Shown here piece after piece: positions 1 through 7,886 of a DNA stretch of 64,000 nucleotides (the stretch's first letter is position 1; each line of letters starts with the position of its first letter). Source of the stretch: JAEUHM01 sp964538625 (lineage in GTDB: Bacteria > Verrucomicrobiota > Verrucomicrobiia > Verrucomicrobiales > Verrucomicrobiaceae); the NCBI GenBank assembly GCA_964538625.1, contig CAZIGH010000010.1:1-64000 (forward strand). The letters are read 5' to 3'. The notes beneath the pieces were generated by a model. It did not search any database. It was not told the origin of the DNA and saw only the letters and a list, made by a program, of their open reading frames with translations. A program made the position numbers and the translations under genes.

Positions 1-12
1 TCGTCAGCATAG

Positions 13-420
13 CGTAATCCGACTCTCTTCTGGCCCAACGATTGGGTCCACCTCATCTCCAAGGCGTTCGTGGGCGACTGGCTCACTCACGGCGACGTGC
101 TTTACACGCAGGTGCAGGGAATCTTCCGGACGGAGGTTGCTGCGTGGATGTTGCGGACCCTACCCGTATGGGCATGGACAGCGATGCAGTGGGCTGCACT
201 CTTGTTTGAACTCGAAGCCCCAGTGCTCTTCACCGTTCGGAAACTACGTCCGATCGCCTTTGTTCTCGGGATGGGGATGCATTTGATGATTGCGCTGACG
301 ATGAATCACTTGATTCAGTTCGCCTGCGTGATGTGGTCATTCTATGCCTTGTTCATCACATCCGATGAGTGGCGTAGGATCGGTGACTTGGTTGGGATCC
401 CAACACTTCAAAGGCAATAG
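13..420 (+). CDS. HTTM-domain membrane protein, 3' fragment
   Basis: The reading frame ends in a TAG stop at 418-420. It encodes hydrophobic segments separated by short polar loops, and the run from about GDWLTHGDVLY to WSFYALFI resembles the C-terminal part of HTTM (vitamin K-dependent carboxylase-like / SdpB-like) membrane proteins. The resemblance to the family continues upstream of the first in-frame GTG, at 70. An in-frame TAG lies at 10-12, so either the gene is interrupted, or it restarts at 70, or the window edge cuts through a frameshifted copy. The complete family is much longer, so this is a partial or broken gene. The enzymatic role of bacterial HTTM proteins is mostly unknown. 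I am fairly sure of the family and unsure whether the gene is intact outside the window. Confidence 0.5.
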   Translation, partial: RNPTLFWPNDWVHLISKAFVGDWLTHGDVLYTQVQGIFRTEVAAWMLRTLPVWAWTAMQWAALLFELEAPVLFTVRKLRPIAFVLGMGMHLMIALTMNHLIQFACVMWSFYALFITSDEWRRIGDLVGIPTLQRQ

Positions 421-421
421 A

Positions 422-452
422 AAGCCACAGGCCCTTGTGGGACCTGTGGCTT
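422..452. terminator. Bidirectional hairpin between convergent genes
   Basis: A perfect 10-bp inverted repeat (AAGCCACAGG and CCTGTGGCTT) with an 11-nt loop lies between the convergent HTTM fragment and pnp. Three more G-C pairs can form inside the loop across a bulged A. There is no long U tract on either strand. The minus strand continues with CTTTCTATT, so it suits pnp termination slightly better. Confidence 0.5.
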
Positions 453-477
453 GGAGGGGGAACGAGGTCCGGGCTGA

Positions 478-2625
478 TTAGGCTTGGGCTGGCTCGGCGG
501 GGCCTTCAGCTTTGGCTTTGGCGTCGAGTTCCTTCATGGCAGCTTTGCGGCTCATTTTGACGCGGCCTTTGTCATCGATGCCGATGCACTTGGCGCTGAC
601 GATGTCGCCGGTCTTGACGACGTCTTCGGTCTTGTTGACACGGAAGTCGGCGAGCTCGCTGATGTGGATGAGGCCGTCCTTCTTGCCACCGAGGGACATG
701 AAGGCTCCGAAGTTGGTGGTGCTGACGATTTTGCCGGTGTAGATCTTGCCGATTTCGACTTCGGCAAACTGGCCGTTGATCATTTCCAGAGCGCGCTCGA
801 GGGATTCTTTGCGGCTGGCGTAGATGAAGACGGTGCCGTCGTCTTCGATGCTGATGTCTGCGCCGGACTCTGCCTGGATGCCCTTGATGTTTTTGCCGCC
901 GGGGCCGATGAGCTCGCCGATTTTCTCGGGGTTGATCTTCACGATCTCGATGCGTGGTGCGTAGGGGCTGAGCGGTTTGATTTCGCTGATGCCCTGGGCC
1001 ATGGCGGCGAGGACTTCGGTGCGGCCGGTTTTGGCTTTGGCGATGGCTTCTTCGAGAATGGTGAGGGGGATGCCCGGGAGTTTGAGGTCGAGCTGGTAAC
1101 CGGTGACGCCTTCGCTGGTGCCGCAGAGCTTGAAGTCCATGTCGCCGAAGTGGTCCTCGCTGCCGATGATGTCGAGCAGGGTGAGGTAGCGCTTCATGTG
1201 GTCGCCTTCGAACTCGGTGACGAGGCCGACGGAGATGCCGCCGACGGGGCGTTTGAGTGGTACGCCTGCGTCCATGAGAGCCATGACGCCGGAGCAGACG
1301 GAGGCCATGGAGGTGGAGCCGTTGGACTCCATGACTTCGCTGGAGACGCGGATGGCGTAGGGGAAGGTTTCGCGCGGTGGGATGACGGGCTCGATGGAAC
1401 GCTCGGCGAGTGCGCCGTGTCCGATCTCGCGGCGGTTCTGACCACCGAAGCGGCCTGTCTCACCCACGGAGAAGGGGGGGAAGTTGTAGTGGAGGATGAA
1501 GCGCTTGGTGTCTGGGCCACCGGCGTAGGTGTCCATTTCCTGGGCTTCGTCTGCGGGGGCGAGTGTGGCGATGGCAAGGGCCTGGGTTTCGCCACGGGCG
1601 AAGATGGCGGAGCCGTGGGTGCGTGGGAGTACGCCGGCTTCTCCGGAAAGGGGGCGGATTTGGTCGATGCCTCGCCCGTCACAGCGGCTTTGTTTGTCGA
1701 GGATGGAGATGCGGAAGGCCTTCTTTTGCAGGTAGTCGAAGGCTTGGCTGATCTCGAAGTTGGTGGCCTCGGGGAACTTGGCTTTGATGGCGGCTTCCAC
1801 CTCGTCTTTGAGGGCACCGACGGCTTTGCCGCGGGCGACTTTGGAGGGGGTGTAGAGGGCGGCTTCGATGCGGTCACCTGCGACGGCGTAAGCGACTTCG
1901 AGCAGTTCGTCTTTGACAAGCATGAGGGGCACTTCACGCTTGGGTTTGCCGGCAAGGCGGATGAGTTCTTCCTGGGCGGCGATGAGGGGCTGGACTTGGG
2001 CCTGGGCGTAGTGAAGGGCGGCGATGAAGTCGGCTTCGGGGAGCTCAAGGGCGGCACCCTCGATCATGATGACTTCGTTTTTGCTACCGACGTAAACGAG
2101 GTCGAGGTCGCTGACTTCGCGTTGTTCATGGGTGGGGTTGACAATGAACTGGCCGTTGATGCGGCCGACGCGGACGGCTCCGATGGGGCCTGCGAAGGGG
2201 ATGTCTGAAACGCAGAGTGCGGCGGAGGCTCCGTTCATGGCGAGGATGTCGGCGTCGTTCTCGCCGTCAGCGCTGAGGAGGATGGCCACGACTTGGGTGT
2301 CGTAGTAGTAGCCTTTTGGGAAGAGCGGACGAAGGGGACGGTCCGTCATGCGGCAGGTGAGGATTTCCTTCTCGGTGGGGCGTCCTTCGCGTTTGAAGTA
2401 GCCGCCGGGGAACCGGCCTGCGGCGGATGCTTTTTCTTTGTATTCTACGGAAAGGGGGAAGAAGTCTTGGCCGTCCTTGACTTTGGTGGCGGAGACGGCG
2501 GTGACGATGACGATGGTGTCTCCGAGGCGGACGGTGACGGCTCCGTCTGCCAGTTTGGCGAGCTTGCCGGTTTCGATCTCGATGGTGCCCTGTGCGAGGG
2601 CTGCGTTTACTTTGTGTATGGCCAT
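478..2625 (-). CDS. pnp: Polyribonucleotide nucleotidyltransferase (PNPase)
   Basis: A 715-aa protein of the usual PNPase length. It carries out phosphorolytic 3'-to-5' RNA decay in the cytosol, normally as a trimer. Two RNase PH-like halves are visible. The first includes FFPLSVEYKEKASAAGRFPG and the second includes RTHGSAIFARGETQALAIAT and the GSEDHFGDMDFK stretch with the acidic active-site residues. They are followed by a KH domain (IGELIGPGGKNIKGIQ) and an S1 domain (GKIYTGKIVSTTNFGAFM). I chose the ATG at 2625 because the protein then begins MAIHKVNAALAQG; the 40 codons upstream are basic, proline-rich and unlike the family. The gene lies downstream of rpsO, the classical rpsO-pnp order, with a terminator in the 168-bp gap. 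Confidence 0.97.
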   Translation of the reverse strand: MAIHKVNAALAQGTIEIETGKLAKLADGAVTVRLGDTIVIVTAVSATKVKDGQDFFPLSVEYKEKASAAGRFPGGYFKREGRPTEKEILTCRMTDRPLRPLFPKGYYYDTQVVAILLSADGENDADILAMNGASAALCVSDIPFAGPIGAVRVGRINGQFIVNPTHEQREVSDLDLVYVGSKNEVIMIEGAALELPEADFIAALHYAQAQVQPLIAAQEELIRLAGKPKREVPLMLVKDELLEVAYAVAGDRIEAALYTPSKVARGKAVGALKDEVEAAIKAKFPEATNFEISQAFDYLQKKAFRISILDKQSRCDGRGIDQIRPLSGEAGVLPRTHGSAIFARGETQALAIATLAPADEAQEMDTYAGGPDTKRFILHYNFPPFSVGETGRFGGQNRREIGHGALAERSIEPVIPPRETFPYAIRVSSEVMESNGSTSMASVCSGVMALMDAGVPLKRPVGGISVGLVTEFEGDHMKRYLTLLDIIGSEDHFGDMDFKLCGTSEGVTGYQLDLKLPGIPLTILEEAIAKAKTGRTEVLAAMAQGISEIKPLSPYAPRIEIVKINPEKIGELIGPGGKNIKGIQAESGADISIEDDGTVFIYASRKESLERALEMINGQFAEVEIGKIYTGKIVSTTNFGAFMSLGGKKDGLIHISELADFRVNKTEDVVKTGDIVSAKCIGIDDKGRVKMSRKAAMKELDAKAKAEGPAEPAQA

Positions 2626-2750
2626 ACTTTGGCTGTGTGTTGGGTTGTGTTTTGGTTTTGGGGAAAGGGTGCCAGGGAAGAGGCAGGCGCAAATGGGCGC
2701 GGGCTGCCTAGGCAAGGAAGGGGGCCGCTTACAGGATTGGCCCAAAAGAA

Positions 2751-2779
2751 GAAAGGGTGACGTGCTTCGTCACCCTTTC
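2751..2779 (-). terminator. Rho-independent terminator downstream of rpsO
   Basis: Read on the minus strand, a perfect 12-bp stem (GAAAGGGTGACG / CGTCACCCTTTC) with a 5-nt loop is followed by TTCTTTT at 2743-2750. It sits just after the rpsO stop and before pnp. It would therefore end rpsO transcripts or let only part of them run into pnp. Confidence 0.85.
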
Positions 2780-2793
2780 GGATTCATCTGTGA

Positions 2794-3054
2794 TTAGCGG
2801 CGCAGGCCGAGGCTGGCGATGATGCTCTTGTAGCGCTCTTCGGCGGTGGCGCGGAGGTAGTCGAGCAGCTTGCGGCGGCGGGCGACCATTTTGAGAAGAC
2901 CGCGGCGTGTGCTGTGGTCTTTGGAATGTGAGGAAAGGTGCTGGGTGAGGTGATTGATACGGTCCGTGAGACGAACGATCTGCACGTCGGCGCTGCCGGT
3001 GTCGGTTTCGTGAAGGCGGAAGGACTTGGTATCTTGGAAGGCGACTTGGCTCAT
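2794..3054 (-). CDS. rpsO: 30S ribosomal protein S15
   Basis: An 86-aa protein, close to the usual 88-89 aa. S15 binds the central domain of 16S rRNA early in 30S assembly. The typical core is visible: the stretch LTDRINHLTQHLSSHSKDH followed by STRRGLLKMVARRRKLLDYL. The ATG at 3054 gives the start MSQVAFQDTKSF. The 33 codons of open frame upstream are proline-rich and not ribosomal. It is the first gene of a probable rpsO-pnp unit, followed at once by a strong intrinsic terminator. S15 represses its own translation in several bacteria, but I cannot identify such a leader structure here. Confidence 0.97.
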   Translation of the reverse strand: MSQVAFQDTKSFRLHETDTGSADVQIVRLTDRINHLTQHLSSHSKDHSTRRGLLKMVARRRKLLDYLRATAEERYKSIIASLGLRR

Positions 3055-3371
3055 TGCGGTTGGCTGGATTGCCCACACACTTGGCGGGCGGGAGTTTGAC
3101 TTGTTGTTTGGTTTTGGAGGGGGCGAGTGAACCATAGATGAAGCGATTGGCAAGCAAAAGTTCGAGTTGTTGACATGGGATTTTTTGATTCAAGGGAGGA
3201 GGTGCAAGGAGATGGGGATGCGAGTTGACAAGTCTCAGGGGGCTTCATTATATTGGTTAGTAAATAGTCAGATTCTCACAGATTATGTAAAAAATACTGA
3301 ATCTTGTTTATCCTGCTCTTCTGGTGGAGGGTAGCGCGTAAAAGATTCTATGAAAATGTAAAGGCTCCCCG
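3055..3371. other. Divergent intergenic region between rpsO and the zinc-ribbon gene
   Basis: About 317 bp without a credible gene. The half nearest rpsO would hold its leader and promoter. I see no convincing minus-strand -35/-10 pair; the nearest is TTGCTT followed 15 nt later by TATGGT. The right half becomes AT-rich and carries a good plus-strand promoter at 3225-3253, followed by an AT-rich leader of about 110 nt. Confidence 0.6.
3225..3253 (+). promoter_or_regulatory. Sigma-70-like promoter for the zinc-ribbon membrane gene
   Basis: TTGACA at 3225-3230 and TTATAT at 3248-3253 are separated by exactly 17 nt. This is a near-consensus vegetative promoter. Transcription would start near 3260 and leave a leader of about 110 nt before the ATG at 3372. 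Confidence 0.55.
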
Positions 3372-5585
3372 ATGAATCCTAACATCATCCAGTTCGCATG
3401 TGGCCACTGCAAGTCGTGGCTTACGGTGCCGGCGCATTTGGCTGGTGTGGCGGGGCCTTGTCCGAAGTGTGGGCAGCATATTGTTTCTCCAAGGGCCTCT
3501 GAGGCGAGGGGGGATGGAGGGGTGCCGCAGTCAGCACCGCGTGTGGAGCCGACACTGCCGCCTTTGCCTTCTCTGCCTCCGGTGCCGGCTGTTCCTCAGC
3601 CTGCGGTGGCTCCGTCCTGGCCAGGCCTGGGGGCAAATCACGCGCCGTCAGCATCGGGTGCAGGTCCAGTGAGTGCTCCTCAGTCGGTGGCCGGATTGTA
3701 TCCGCCTGCGCCTGAGGCGGGGCTGCCTGCGGCGGCCAACTGGGGTGGGCTGCCTGTTCCTGCGCCGGGAGGTGGCTTGCCTCCGCAGTTGGTGCCGTCG
3801 CAGAGCACGTGGTCCACGCCCGAGACGGGGGCAGCGGGTGGCTCCCTGCCGGTTCAGGCCTTGCCGCGTCCTGCTACTCAGGCGGAGGGCATCGAGCAAC
3901 GCAGTGTGACGCCTTCTGGCCTGACCTCTGCGCTTCCTCCGGGTGGTTTGTCGCGACCGGGGAACGTGGTGGGTTCGCGCTTGTCTCTTCTTGCTCGGCA
4001 GTTGGCTACGCCGGCGGATGGGCAAATCCAGCTGCCTCCGGCTCCTGAGCCGATGTCTGCGGACCAGGTGCGTGGGGGGCCAGTGGAACCACCGCCTACT
4101 CCGAACCAGGAGGTGCAGGCGGCAGCTGCTGTGGCGATGGCGCAACAGGCGGTGAACCGGGGAATGGGTGCAACAGCGATCAACCGTTCCAAAGGGCGGG
4201 GAAGGGCGGTGGTGGCGCTCACTTTTTTGGTTCTTGTGGGTGGCTTGGCTTATGTGGGCTGGATGAAACGGGAGCCGATTCTGCAAGCGTTCGCGGATTG
4301 GCGTGCAGATCAGAATGCGATTCCGGTTCCGGTAGAGATCGCTCCCGACTCTCCCCGTCCGGGCGTGGACAAGGCGGTGGAGCCATCTGCGACGGTGGCG
4401 GGTGGATCTGGGGAGCCATCTGCTGCTCCTAATCCGCTGCCGACGCCGACTAGTTCTGGAGGTCAGATTCCTGTTGTGGATGCTGGTGTGGCGGATGCGG
4501 CCCGGGTTCCAAGCCAGACGCCGGCTGCTTCTGACGCGATGCCGACTTCTGTGCCACCGGCGGTGCCACCCTCACCGCCTGAGCCGGTGCCTGCCGCTCC
4601 GAAGGCGCTGCTGGTGGAGGAGGAAGAGGGGGCAACTGGCCTGGGCTCGGAGCGTGAGATGACCAATCCTGTCACGACGCCTGGGCAGAGATTGGTGGAG
4701 GTGGGTCGTGCGCCTGAAGGCGAGGTGGAGATGTCGGTGCGGACGGTGGAAAATGGGGAGGCCCCGGCAGCGGCGAGTCTTGGCCAACCCAAGGTGGTGG
4801 GTGTGCCTGATGAGGCGAGGCCGGCCTTGGACGGTTTGCTACGGTTTCTGGCGGCCAAGTCATGGGATGAGCGGCTGAACTATTCGATGCTGCCGGAACA
4901 GGTGGCGGAGAAGGGGCGGGCTTACTATGCGGCTACGAAGGACGGCCCTATACAGGTGGATGAGATTCATTACCTGAGGCATGAGAACAATCCACAAGTG
5001 GGCAGGGGGATGCATGCGGTGTTCGTGCTCTTTCACCGAAACTGGGACTTTGAGATACCGGTGATGGTGGAGGTGGAGAATGGTACAGCGCGGGTGGACT
5101 GGGTGACTTTCGTGGAGTTTAAGGATGATATGCTGAGCAAGTTCATGGCGGACCCCACGATGGAGGGGCGCTGGCGTTTCCACGTGGCGCTGACGCGGGC
5201 GCATTACTTTGACGACGATGTGCCGGACCGGAAGAATAAGGATGCCTTCGAGGTGGCACCTCCCATGCCAACGGGTAAGCGGATGTTTGCCTTCACTGAT
5301 TCCAAGTCTCAGCTGGCGAGGAAGCTGGCCACTACGATTACGTGGGACAAGATGATCACGTGGGCCATAGTGGAACTGGAGTGGAGGAAGGACGATGGCA
5401 AGTCATGGGTGGAGCTGACGGCTGTGCCGCAGCTGAACTGGTATAGCTCAGCTGGTAACCAGGCTGATGCTGCGAGTGCGGCACCTGGTGCGCCGACTGC
5501 TCTGGAGCCTGCCGCCGCTGCGGGTGAACCCTCAGCTCCAAATGCCACGCTGCGTTCCACGGCACCGCTGCCGCGTGGCCGGTGA
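3372..5585 (+). CDS. Zinc-ribbon, single-pass membrane protein of unknown function
   Basis: A 737-aa protein. Residues 10-33 hold two CxxC pairs (C10/C13 and C30/C33) spaced like the short zinc ribbons common at the N-termini of planctomycete and verrucomicrobial proteins. A long Pro/Ala/Gly-rich, low-complexity stretch follows. One membrane helix lies at about residues 278-296 (VVALTFLVLVGGLAYVGW), flanked by basic residues on its N-terminal side, which suggests the N-terminus is cytosolic. A second Pro/Ala-rich linker precedes a folded C-terminal region of about 230 residues (from PDEARPALDGLLRFLAAK). That region is rich in Trp and Phe and I do not recognise it. A tail of about 40 residues is again Ala/Pro-rich. 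I infer a cytosolic metal-binding knob linked to an extracytoplasmic domain. No function can be named. Confidence 0.75.
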   Translation: MNPNIIQFACGHCKSWLTVPAHLAGVAGPCPKCGQHIVSPRASEARGDGGVPQSAPRVEPTLPPLPSLPPVPAVPQPAVAPSWPGLGANHAPSASGAGPVSAPQSVAGLYPPAPEAGLPAAANWGGLPVPAPGGGLPPQLVPSQSTWSTPETGAAGGSLPVQALPRPATQAEGIEQRSVTPSGLTSALPPGGLSRPGNVVGSRLSLLARQLATPADGQIQLPPAPEPMSADQVRGGPVEPPPTPNQEVQAAAAVAMAQQAVNRGMGATAINRSKGRGRAVVALTFLVLVGGLAYVGWMKREPILQAFADWRADQNAIPVPVEIAPDSPRPGVDKAVEPSATVAGGSGEPSAAPNPLPTPTSSGGQIPVVDAGVADAARVPSQTPAASDAMPTSVPPAVPPSPPEPVPAAPKALLVEEEEGATGLGSEREMTNPVTTPGQRLVEVGRAPEGEVEMSVRTVENGEAPAAASLGQPKVVGVPDEARPALDGLLRFLAAKSWDERLNYSMLPEQVAEKGRAYYAATKDGPIQVDEIHYLRHENNPQVGRGMHAVFVLFHRNWDFEIPVMVEVENGTARVDWVTFVEFKDDMLSKFMADPTMEGRWRFHVALTRAHYFDDDVPDRKNKDAFEVAPPMPTGKRMFAFTDSKSQLARKLATTITWDKMITWAIVELEWRKDDGKSWVELTAVPQLNWYSSAGNQADAASAAPGAPTALEPAAAAGEPSAPNATLRSTAPLPRGR

Positions 5586-5604
5586 GAAGCGGAGACGCTT
5601 CATG

Positions 5605-6705
5605 TCAGACCAGTCTGACGTAGCGCTGGCCTGGGAGGAGCCTGATGAGCCGCTTCATTTCCAGCCTCATGAGTGTGCTGGACACGGTGGAGGGCTGGAG
5701 TGCGGTGCGCACGATGAGGTCATCGATGCCAGGTGTGTCGGTGCCGATGGCGTTGAAGACGGTTTTTTCGTCTCCGCTGAGTTCCACGGCTGGGGCGCTC
5801 TGAGGCAGTTCGGGGCTTTTGGGTGCGGTGGGGAAAAGCGTCATGAGGTCATCCAGCACGTCATCGCCACTCGTGATGAGTTTGGCTCCTTGCTGGATGA
5901 GTTTGTTGCAACCTGCCGAGGTGGGGCGATCGATGTTCCCGGGGACGGCATAGAGGGTGCGTCCGAGGTCTGCGGCCATCTGGCAGGTGATGAGTGCGCC
6001 GCTGCGAGCGGGAGCTTCCGCAACGAGAATGCCATTGCACCACCCGGCGACGATGCGGTTGCGGAGGGGGAAGCTCTGGCGGTCTGGTGGGTAGTCCACG
6101 GGAAACTCGGTCACTACGGCGCCGTGTTCTGCGATGCGCTCGGCGAGGGCCATGTTCTCTGGGGGATAGAGTTTTCCAATGCCTGAGCCGATGACTGCGA
6201 TGGTACGTCCCTTTGCGGCTAGCGCGGCTTCATGGGCGGCGGTGTCGATGCCGCGTGCGAGGCCGGAGACGATGGTGTAGCCGTTGTAGGCGATCTGAAA
6301 GCTCATCTTTTTTGCCATGGCGAGGCCGTAGTGAGTGGCTTGACGGGAGCCGACGACGCCGATGGCATTTGCATCCCGCTCCATGATTTGTCCCCACACG
6401 TAGAGCACGATGGGAGGGCTGGGGGCTTCTTTGAGCAGGGTGGGGTAGGTGGGGTCATCTGGGGTGATTACGGTGAGTCCACGGTGTTCGATTTTCTTCA
6501 GTTCTGCATCGAGATCGATCACCTCCTCCCAGCGGGTCAGAGCCTGGACGAGCTCTTCTCCGAAACCTTTCACGGACCGAATTTCTGCGGGCTTGGCTGA
6601 CAGGATGCGCTCTGGTGACTCGAAACACTCCAGCAGCTTCCGCACGCGCACTGGTCCTATGCCCGGCAGTAGGTTCAGAGCGAGGTAGGCTTCTTTTCTC
6701 GTCAT
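5605..6705 (-). CDS. dprA: DNA-processing protein DprA
   Basis: A 366-aa cytosolic protein. DprA binds incoming single-stranded DNA and loads RecA during natural transformation. The layout is complete: an N-terminal helix-hairpin-helix/SAM-like region (LPGIGPVRVRKLLECF), the Rossmann-like DNA-processing core with GVVGSRQATHYG, SGLARGIDTAAHEAAL, GSGIGKLYPPEN and PLRNRIVAG, and a C-terminal winged helix of about 60 residues. The start at 6705 places the HhH motif near residue 15 as expected. It begins 12 bp after the aroB stop, so the two genes are probably co-transcribed. The topA gene that often follows dprA is absent here. Confidence 0.95.
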   Translation of the reverse strand: MTRKEAYLALNLLPGIGPVRVRKLLECFESPERILSAKPAEIRSVKGFGEELVQALTRWEEVIDLDAELKKIEHRGLTVITPDDPTYPTLLKEAPSPPIVLYVWGQIMERDANAIGVVGSRQATHYGLAMAKKMSFQIAYNGYTIVSGLARGIDTAAHEAALAAKGRTIAVIGSGIGKLYPPENMALAERIAEHGAVVTEFPVDYPPDRQSFPLRNRIVAGWCNGILVAEAPARSGALITCQMAADLGRTLYAVPGNIDRPTSAGCNKLIQQGAKLITSGDDVLDDLMTLFPTAPKSPELPQSAPAVELSGDEKTVFNAIGTDTPGIDDLIVRTALQPSTVSSTLMRLEMKRLIRLLPGQRYVRLV

Positions 6706-6717
6706 GAAGGGCTGGAG

Positions 6718-7818
6718 TCAGGTGCAGACGGTGGCGTAAGCCTGCTGGATGTGAGCGAGAGTGATGTCCCTGCTCACGAAGGCGTCTCCGAGAGAGCGAA
6801 GCAGAATGAAGCGGATGTTTCCGGCGACGAACTTTTTGTCCATCATCATGCGGCGAAGGACGTCATTTTCATCGAAGCCGGTGGGAACTCTGAGCGGCAG
6901 GTGGAAGGCGTCGAGGGTGGCGCAGATGCGTTGGTAATCTTCGCTGCAAAGGCCGGACTGCTGCATGGAGAGCCAAGCTGCGGCTTTGAGGCCTATGGAA
7001 ATGGCCTCGCCGTGAAGGAGTGTTCCGTAGCCTGCGGAGGCCTCGATGGCGTGGCCGATGGTGTGGCCGAAGTTGAGTAAGGCGCGGACGTCCTTGGTTT
7101 CAAACTCATCTTCTTCTACCACGCGTGCCTTGATGGCGATGTTGCGGCGGATGAGTTCGGCCAGATCGCCGGTGCCGGCTGCGATGTCGTCAATGGCATC
7201 GAACATGGATGCGTCTCGGATGGCGGCGTGTTTGATGATCTCGGCGAAGCCTTCATTCCATTCCCGCTTGGGAAGGGAGGAGAGGGTATCGATGTCTGCC
7301 AGCACGTGTGCGGGCTGATGGAAGGAGCCGACCATGTTTTTCGCGTCTGTGAGGTTGACGCCCGTTTTTCCGCCTACCGAGGAGTCCACTTGGGCGAGCA
7401 CGGTGGTGGGTATCTGGACAAAGGGGATGCCGCGCTGATAGATGGAGGCCACGAAGCCCGCCAGATCGCCTATGACTCCGCCGCCAAGGGCCACGAGCAT
7501 GGATTTGCGGTCGAGTCCAGCGGCGGCCATTTGGTCCAGGATGCGCTCTGCCATGGGGAGGCTTTTGGATGCCTCACCTGCGGGAACGGTGATGAGGGTG
7601 GGGTGCTTCCCGGCGGTCTGGAGGGAGGAGATGACGCGCTCGGCATAGAGTGGTCCTACATTGGAATCGGTGACGACTGCTACCTTGGACCCGCTGCTTC
7701 GTTCCGCGACGACTGAGCCTGTTTGATCCAGCAGCCCGTGACCTACCTCCACGTCATAGCTGCGGGAGCCGAGATGAACATGGACGGAGTGAAGGGATGG
7801 GTTGACGGCGGGTGGCAT
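6718..7818 (-). CDS. aroB: 3-dehydroquinate synthase
   Basis: A 366-aa enzyme of the shikimate pathway that converts DAHP to 3-dehydroquinate, using NAD and a divalent metal. The NAD-binding signature GGGVIGDLAGFVAS, the substrate loop around QVDSSVGGKTGVNL, and the metal-ligand regions EIIKHAAI, LNFGHTIGHAIE and LHGEAISIG are all present. The frame stays open for 83 codons upstream, but that stretch is Arg/Pro/Ser-rich and unlike the family. The ATG at 7818 gives MPPAVNPSLHSVHVHLGSRS, which fits. Length and motifs match housekeeping AroB rather than an EboD or EVS-type cyclase, which matters because an EboE homologue is encoded elsewhere in this window. Confidence 0.94.
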   Translation of the reverse strand: MPPAVNPSLHSVHVHLGSRSYDVEVGHGLLDQTGSVVAERSSGSKVAVVTDSNVGPLYAERVISSLQTAGKHPTLITVPAGEASKSLPMAERILDQMAAAGLDRKSMLVALGGGVIGDLAGFVASIYQRGIPFVQIPTTVLAQVDSSVGGKTGVNLTDAKNMVGSFHQPAHVLADIDTLSSLPKREWNEGFAEIIKHAAIRDASMFDAIDDIAAGTGDLAELIRRNIAIKARVVEEDEFETKDVRALLNFGHTIGHAIEASAGYGTLLHGEAISIGLKAAAWLSMQQSGLCSEDYQRICATLDAFHLPLRVPTGFDENDVLRRMMMDKKFVAGNIRFILLRSLGDAFVSRDITLAHIQQAYATVCT

Positions 7819-7886
7819 GAGGTGTGGACATGCAGTTACTGAAGGTTGGAGACGCCGGCAACTCGTTTGAAGGGGCGGGCGGCGCT

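Noticed and set aside
484..2208. A 574-codon open frame on the plus strand opposite pnp
   Set aside because: It is the mirror of the GC-rich pnp codons. The product is a low-complexity Gly/Ala/Asp/Val/Phe chain with no family resemblance, whereas pnp is unmistakable.
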